From the NCBI GenBank assembly GCA_015680685.1, contig MNCI01015740.1, forward strand, positions 482,660-546,659: a stretch of 64,000 nt of DNA. The letters run 5' to 3'. The DNA comes from Gnetum montanum (Eukaryota; Streptophyta; Gnetopsida; Gnetales; Gnetaceae). The translations under genes and the position numbers were made by a program. Every line of letters begins with the position of its first letter. Position 1 is the stretch's first letter. Positions 58,808-64,000 of this stretch are shown one piece after another. The notes below the pieces were generated by a model. The model worked only from the letters and a program-made list of their open reading frames with translations, was not told the DNA's origin and searched no databases.

Positions 58808-59677
58808 CAATGAAAACGGTTCCCCCTGAAAGAACTGTAGAGGTTAGTCTGTCTCGCACTCGTGGATCATTTACTTGGACCGAAATGCCAAGTAAAATGG
58901 ATTTTGTGGTTGGTATCGCTGAGGAGGTTGTTGAATGCATTCAAGAGGCCCACCTTGAGATAGGTACGAATGTTTCAAGTTTTCTGTAGCTTTAGAGTTT
59001 CACACCTTATTTTTGTTGTTTTAGCATTTGTTCTTTTCATGTGCATAGGTGCCAAACTGAGGTGGGATCCTTTTGAGATAGTTAGCATAGAGAGTCTACC
59101 CACACTATCCCCAGAAGTCGAGTAGGTACCAAGGCCTGTTTATGAGGAGGTGGTGGAGGGTCTTGTACACAACACCAAGTCACTTTGGACTTGTAGGTGT
59201 TCCATCAAGCAGTTATGGTTGCAAGTGCAAGCAAAGGAGAAGGAAGTTTTCGAGTTGTCAGTCGAGCGTGACGATCTCAAGGCTCACTATGAGTTCACCT
59301 CTACTAAACTAAGCGGTGATCACTCTTGGTGAACTTTCGAGGTCACGTATACCAAGTACTGGAATTTTCTCAATCGTCACACGTTACTAACTCGGAAATT
59401 AGTGGAGTGTAAGGCCCAAATAGATCTTCTAAACCTCAAGTATCAAGATTGGAAAGCTTTCGCTTCCAAGGTACGCAAATGGGGTCAAGATGAAAAGAAC
59501 CACAAACATCATTATAAGAAATCATTGAAGGAAGTATCCATTGAAAAGCGTCAACTCGAAATGTTTGTGGAAGGTCTGGGTCTACGCTCTGCATTTGATA
59601 CCTTTGCTCAAAACACAATTGTTGAGATGGAATCGCCTACAAGGGTGATTACAACTACTTCTAGGGAGGTGTCGGTG

Positions 59678-59724
59678 NTAGTTTAATTGTAAACACGACA
59701 CAACAATGTAAAATGTTTTGGTTN
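59678..59724. other. Misplaced 45-bp fragment between two Ns in exon 7 of the antisense gene (E)
   Basis: 59679-59723 copies 60102-60145 exactly and is bounded by N on both sides (59678, 59724). Without it the exon 7 reading resumes at the expected place (DWTSVSEEEILRRLEFGLGG). It is most likely an assembly filler error. Confidence 0.8.
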
Positions 59725-59978
59725 GGACCGATTGGACCAGTGTCTCAGAAGAGGAAATCCTTCGCCGACTGGAATTCGGCTTAGGGGGATCCCCTACGGT
59801 AAGCATTTTGTTAGTATGAAATTCGTTCACTGCATAATGTTTGAAAGTTTTGTCTTTCTTTTATTCTTACGTTGATTGTCTCTTTTTATATTTTTAGGAT
59901 CAAGGCGGTGATGATGTCCACGAAGCTAGCCCCAGTGGAACTGGGGCCCATGATGCCAGCGGGGCCCATGATGTTTAG

Positions 59979-60302
59979 CTTTTGTTGTGAAATTATTCTG
60001 ACTCAAATTTATACGGGAATTATAAATTGAGATGAATGAAACCAGTTAACTCTTGTACTTGTACATCATTTCATGTATAAAAAAAAATTTTCTTGATTTC
60101 GAGTTTAATTGTAAACACGACACAACAATGTAAAATGTTTTGGTTTGTTTTTTGTGGTTTAAGTGTAATGCGCGGATGTAATTATAAGTTGGAGTATAAT
60201 GATAAATGAAAGAAAATTTTTATTGACAACATGGTAATGCAAGCGTAAATTCGAACAGTGAGCCAGAATTGGAGAGGAAAACAAAGTATAGGTGGGTGTT
60301 CT
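59979..60302. other. 3' flank of the antisense gene in E
   Basis: AT-rich sequence following the stop at 59978, including AATAATG-type and TGTAAA/TTGTAA signals typical of plant 3' ends near 60050-60150. No coding is supported. Confidence 0.4.
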
Positions 60303-60452
60303 AGTTTAAGGCCATTTTGGGCCAGATTCGCACTAGTTTAAGGCCATTTCAAGCTAGATTTGTACTACTTTAAGGCCATTTTGGGCCAGATTCGCACTAG
60401 TTTAAGGCCATTTCGGGCTAGATATGTACTAGTTTAAGGCCATTTCGGGCCC
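60303..60452. repeat. 32-bp tandem array between protease and antisense gene (E)
   Basis: Five units of AGTTTAAGGCCATTTCGGGC plus 12 bases, regular 32-bp period. Read on the E sense strand the core is GGCCTTAAACTAGT, close to the GGCCTAAAACTAGG core of the 27-bp array in B. Confidence 0.9.
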
Positions 60453-60617
60453 CAGCATAAGTAAGGGACATTTCGAATGACACGGGTGGATTTCTCGGTT
60501 GACTGACCATTGCTGATCATGGCTAGTTTTATGTCATTGCGAACATGATAGTTTAACGTCATCCCGGACTAATTGTAGTTTAATGTCATTTCGAACCATG
60601 GTTTGTTTTTTAATGGT

Positions 60618-61810
60618 TTAGTAATTTTTGATTTTTTTCATTTTGACGTTGGGCGATGCATTAGCAGGTATGATTCTATATTCAGCATCCCTTTCGCTGA
60701 TCACGTTGAATGATAATTCAGCCCAAGGGACGTCTGATGGAATTGTTCCCGCGTTAGTGTTCTCTTGCGCTTCGGCATGTATCATGGTTTTTGTGTCAAT
60801 TGTGGTTTCTAAGTGAGGTTGTGTATGTACAATGTCAGGCCCAGGTATCTCTATTTTGGGTGGGTTTTCTTCTGTGTTTAAAGGATTACCGCCTACTAGT
60901 TGTTCATTTACGTCATGCTATCTAGGCTTTTCGAGCTTAACCTTTGAGCCTTGGTCTGTGTCTATGTACGATGAGATGATGGGTGTAGTAGCCTCCCCAT
61001 GTATGATGATTTCACCACCTTCATAAGGAAAATGAATCTCTTAGTGTATAGGGGATGAGACTGCTTTCAGTTGGGCTAACCAGGGCCTTCCTAATATTAG
61101 GTTGAATCTTGGCATTTCATTGATTACTACGAAGTCGGCAGATGTGGGGAATTGGTCCCCTGCTATGAAGTCTAAAGTCATGGTGCCCTTAACTATCACG
61201 CATGACCCGCTAAATGATTTCAAGCATGTGGTGGCAGTTGGTCTAATTAGCTCTGTAAGTCCCAGTTGCTCGACGATGGGATATGGTACTACGTTTATGG
61301 CAGCTCCATCATCTACATGGATCCTATGTATCTTGAATTAGTTTACTCGTATTGTTATGAACATAGGGGTTGTTGTTACCTCCCCTATTTTCCTATCCGC
61401 CTTGATGTTATCATTGTGGAAACTTAATGTCTTGGAAGTTGACCCTTGGGGTGAGTACATTACCGCATGAATGGAAGGTTCGTTTGGAGGCAATCCTCGC
61501 TTACTGGGATAGATGTTAACATCTGCACCAAATCTTCGCAATGTGTTTGGGATGTTAAAACTAAGTCATATAAGCTTAGTGAAGTATTCTTTTGTTTGAG
61601 TGCTTGCATGACTTGTGTTAGGGCTATTGCTAGGTTTCTACTATTGGGCACATGTTTATCGGCAGTGAAATGGTCCATTGGGCCCAACAGTTTTATTTCG
61701 TGCATCATTGGTTTGTCGTTTTTTCCCAGAATTGTTGATTTAGACGTATCGTGTTTTCTAGATGGTTCACCCTCATGGCCTATGTTTGGTTGATTGTTAG
61801 GTGGTGTCAT
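60618..61810 (-). pseudogene. Protease region of element E
   Basis: EIKLLGPMDHF near 61700 and LSLYDLVLTSQTHCEDLVQML near 61590 match EIRLLGRM and LSLCDLLMTSQ of B. The catalytic motif is HVDDGAAINVVPYPIV near 61320. QFPTSADFVVINEMPRFNLILGRPWL spans 61155-61075. The frame ends at TAA 60618-60620 after an acidic, Pro/Glu-rich tail. A TAA near 61335 and a TAA near 61040 interrupt it. Confidence 0.82.
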
Positions 61811-64000
61811 GGGTATTATGTTTAGCAGAGTAGGTTTAGGAGGTCCTACGGCTAGCCATTAATGCTCTTTCTCTAGGCGTTCACGTGTGAGCTTATCCGC
61901 TAGGTGTTCTCATATGTGTCATGGGGGTGCGGTTGATTTCGGAGCCTCAACCTATTTTGGAATTCGTACTACGTATGGAGTAGGGCGAGGTCGCCTTTGG
62001 ACGGTCACATGTGTTTGAGCACCAGGCTGGCTAGGCACCTTGATGACATAAGGACTGGGTTTGTCTTGCATTTGTGAGGTGAAGGATTAGTCATCATTAG
62101 GACTTTCGGGTGTCCTAACGACGTATGGGGTTGGTTTAGACGAAGGTTGGACCTCCGCTATTGCAACGGTAGGCGATACTCAGACTACGTAAGGGGCAGG
62201 CCAAATAGAAGGTGTTTGTGAGTTTGAGGAAGTAGCGACAGGAGGTATACGTACCATGTATGATTTTTCACGTGTCGGGGTGTTAGAAGTCGCTACGGTG
62301 GGGGGTACGCAGACAACATATGGCTGTTGCAGGGCATATGATGATTGAGGCATGGATGTTGATGCAGTGGGAGGAATTCGTACTACAAATGGCTTGTTAG
62401 GCGTTTGTTGTTCATGGTCAGAGTAGACGGTGTTAATGCTAGGTGTTTCAGCTTCATTATCTAAGTAGATTGTGTTAATAACATACAGTGCCTCTTTGGT
62501 ATTCAGAGGGTCTTTATACACACCCATGGCCTAGTTCTGCGGTTGGACCAGGTTGGCCTCATCAAAAGTGATTTGACCTCCGTCGATCATTCATTGTATG
62601 TCTTGTTTTAGGGTGAAACAGTAATCTATGCCATGCCCATTATGTTGGTGATAGTCACAGAAGCGGTCCATTCTAAAGCCTTTTGGTACTAGAGGCTCAT
62701 CCGACATTGCTAGGCTTGGGTTTTGAACCAGTTGATAGAACCGATCATGTCTATGGATGGCAGCAGGGGATAACTTTTTATGTTTCATTAATCCAGCCTT
62801 TAGGAGTTAGTCAAATAGCTGGGATGGCTTCATAGGTAGTGGCGTATATTGGGAGGGTTTCTTTCCTCTCAAAGTTTCTTGTACGGTTTGGTATTGGGTT
62901 CTATGATGAGGATGATTCTGACGTGGTTGTGGGAGCAGGTTTAGTATAATTAGTAGGAGCCACCAGCGGTTTGCTTTGTTGTGCCACATTTGCTTGTTGC
63001 ATTTCTGCTACTACCACTATAGTGGCTTTAGCCTTTTCTTTATCTTTCTTACTGTGTTGATTCTTAAAGGCTAAATATATAGGATCATGGCTATTTTGGG
63101 CCGCCTCTTCTATATTTTTAATCTATACAAAGGCTTGATTGAGGTTACGCACATTGAGATAATATAACTTGGATTTGAAGAAGTCGTTAATAGCCCCCTT
63201 TAGAATTGTGAGGAGGTACATCTTTGGGATTGGCTCATGGAGCTCATTGAGAGCAGCACTCCACCTTTGGATGAATTTTTGTACAGGTTCTAAAGGTGCT
63301 TGTTTGACCTATATAAGGTTGTCAAGTTTTGCTTCAGGTTTCAAGTTATACTTGAACCTGGTAACGAATTGATGTAACAACTCCTCTAGAAAAAATATCG
63401 AGTTTCTCGGCAAGGCCTGATACCAATCAAGTGCTCTCCATGTGAGGGACATAGGGAACACTCGCAAAATGGCATGTGGCCATGCCTGGAGTAATGCGCA
63501 TTCTAGTCTAAATGTTATAAGGTGAGCATTGGGGTCTATCTCCCCATTGTATTTAGTTAGCGTAGGCAATGATACACCATTGGGTAATGTTAGGGGCATA
63601 ACCGATGAGCTGATAAGATCATCGTGATAAAAATCTACTACCTTCAACTCTCCGTCAGCAGCTGTCTTGAGGTGTTTGACCTCATCGGTTAGTTCCTGCA
63701 TTAGTTTTCTAGTGTCAGCCCAGTCTTGGGCACTAGGTGAGATAGTAGCTTGGGGGTGTTGTACAGTGTACATGTTAGATTGTTGGGTGGTGGATTAGAA
63801 TGTAATTTGGCAATTACGAAAAAAAGGAATGTAATGGTACATTGGAATGTTAAAATTTAGAGGAATAATAATAGGGAAAGAAAATCAATTGAAAAATTAA
63901 GCTGAGGGTAAGAAATTGTGTGCTTCAACGAGAGAATTAGTGAAGATTACAACAAAATTACACAAGTGGATCCTCCCCAAAGCAGGTTTCAACCTATGAT
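61811..64000 (-). pseudogene. Gag of element E, 5' end beyond window
   Basis: The Gag core is open in 63773-63309 with DDLISSSVMPLTLP, KYNGEIDPNAHLITF and ALDWYQALPRNS, matching B at 15175-15400. A nucleocapsid-like CDYHQHNGHGIDYC motif with intact ligands lies near 62670-62630. A repeated segment near 62520-61930 carries several copies of a PYVVRVPP-type motif, so this part of Gag contains internal repeats. The frame has a TAA shortly upstream of 63773. The rest of the leader is not clear, and 63780-64000 shows no recognisable domain. Confidence 0.8.

Larger units (their letters stand above)
55494..59978 (+). pseudogene. Antisense eight-exon accessory gene of element E, diverged homologue of the B and C genes
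   Basis: Exons I infer: 55494-55624, 56363-56812, 56893-57160, about 57250-58296, about 58413-58637, 58769-58963, 59049-59798, 59898-59978. Exon 2 is 450 nt, the same as in B. Introns 1, 2, 4, 5, 6 and 7 have the same phases as B; junctions even share codons (G split before AT-GAA at exon 6, G split before LRWDP at exon 7). Shared landmarks: WSHLS, NPPGTVY, RGWLH, QKWL, LFGVPEDG, LYPLFRTWVFPKSISQ, NWAQF, GLHKEIVRLR, FAFFAGY, then QDWKAF and WGQDEKNHKHHYK in the coiled-coil-like tail. Stops occur in exons 1 to 5 and 7. The conserved F-x-V-P-x-D-G centre vaguely recalls modules in other plant transposon-associated proteins, but I make no assignment. Confidence 0.8.
48671..64000 (-). mobile_element. 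Tat-like LTR retrotransposon E (minus strand), 5' end beyond window
   Basis: The 3' LTR is 48671-49909. Going up in coordinates come the 3' UTR, INT, dual RNase H, RT, the antisense gene (now on the + strand), a tandem array, PR and gag. It interrupts gag of D: Athila-like sequence is readable up to 48670 only. The left flank 5-mer is CGTTA. The 5' LTR and right duplication lie outside the window. It shares architecture with B and C but is strongly diverged in sequence. Confidence 0.88.

Noticed and set aside
1-64000. Host protein-coding genes, tRNA or rRNA genes
   Set aside because: None were recognised; every strongly supported coding segment belongs to a retroelement or its antisense accessory gene.

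Overview
The window is nuclear DNA from a land plant with a TE-rich genome. I cannot name the species. Essentially all recognisable sequence belongs to Ty3/gypsy LTR retrotransposons of two lineages, and I see no convincing host gene, rRNA, tRNA or CRISPR. The Athila-like family (elements A and D) has RT motifs of the MPFGLCNAP and VFMDDF type. The Tat-like family (elements B, C and E) has RT motifs of the MPFGLKNAGATYQR and YVDD type, a second RNase H after the first, and tandem repeats in the 3' untranslated region. All reading frames carry stops and frameshifts, so these are old, dead copies.

Layout. 1-9953 holds Athila-like element A on the + strand: terminal block 1-1342, gag-PR-RT-RH-INT 1369-7060, and a second terminal block ending at 9953. 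From 10111 rightward lies Athila-like element D on the - strand, split into pieces by later insertions. Tat-like element C (11885-46766) sits inside D's 3' region, flanked by a near-perfect duplication (ATCAC/ATCAT). Tat-like element B (12110-29581) sits inside the 5' LTR of C, flanked by AACAT/AAAAT. D resumes at 46767 with gag-PR remnants (RT to INT are missing and there is a 552-base N gap) until Tat-like element E (- strand, from 48671 past the window end) interrupts its gag. The nesting is therefore B in C in D, with E also in D.

The most interesting feature is shared by the three Tat-like elements. Between protease and reverse transcriptase each carries a gene of about 4 kb on the opposite strand (18392-22465 in B, 35474-39485 in C, 55494-59978 in E). 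I can trace eight exons. Most intron positions and phases are the same in E as in B and C, although the E protein is strongly diverged. Each copy has a TATA-like box upstream of its first ATG. The predicted protein is about 1000 residues, with a conserved central region and a coiled-coil-like, charged C-terminal part; I do not recognise its family. Its site corresponds to where Ogre-type Tat elements of legumes have a pol intron, which suggests an antisense gene nested in a sense intron.

How the parts would have worked together: LTR promoters (G-box, W-box-like TTGAC, then TATAAATA) drive the sense gag-pol RNA. A TGG-initial primer site follows the 5' LTR and a purine tract precedes the 3' LTR. 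The internal antisense promoter would drive the accessory gene towards the protease. Arrays built on a TAAACT core lie next to the accessory gene's 3' end and after the integrase. Several single-N positions are flanked by duplicated sequence and look like assembly joins.
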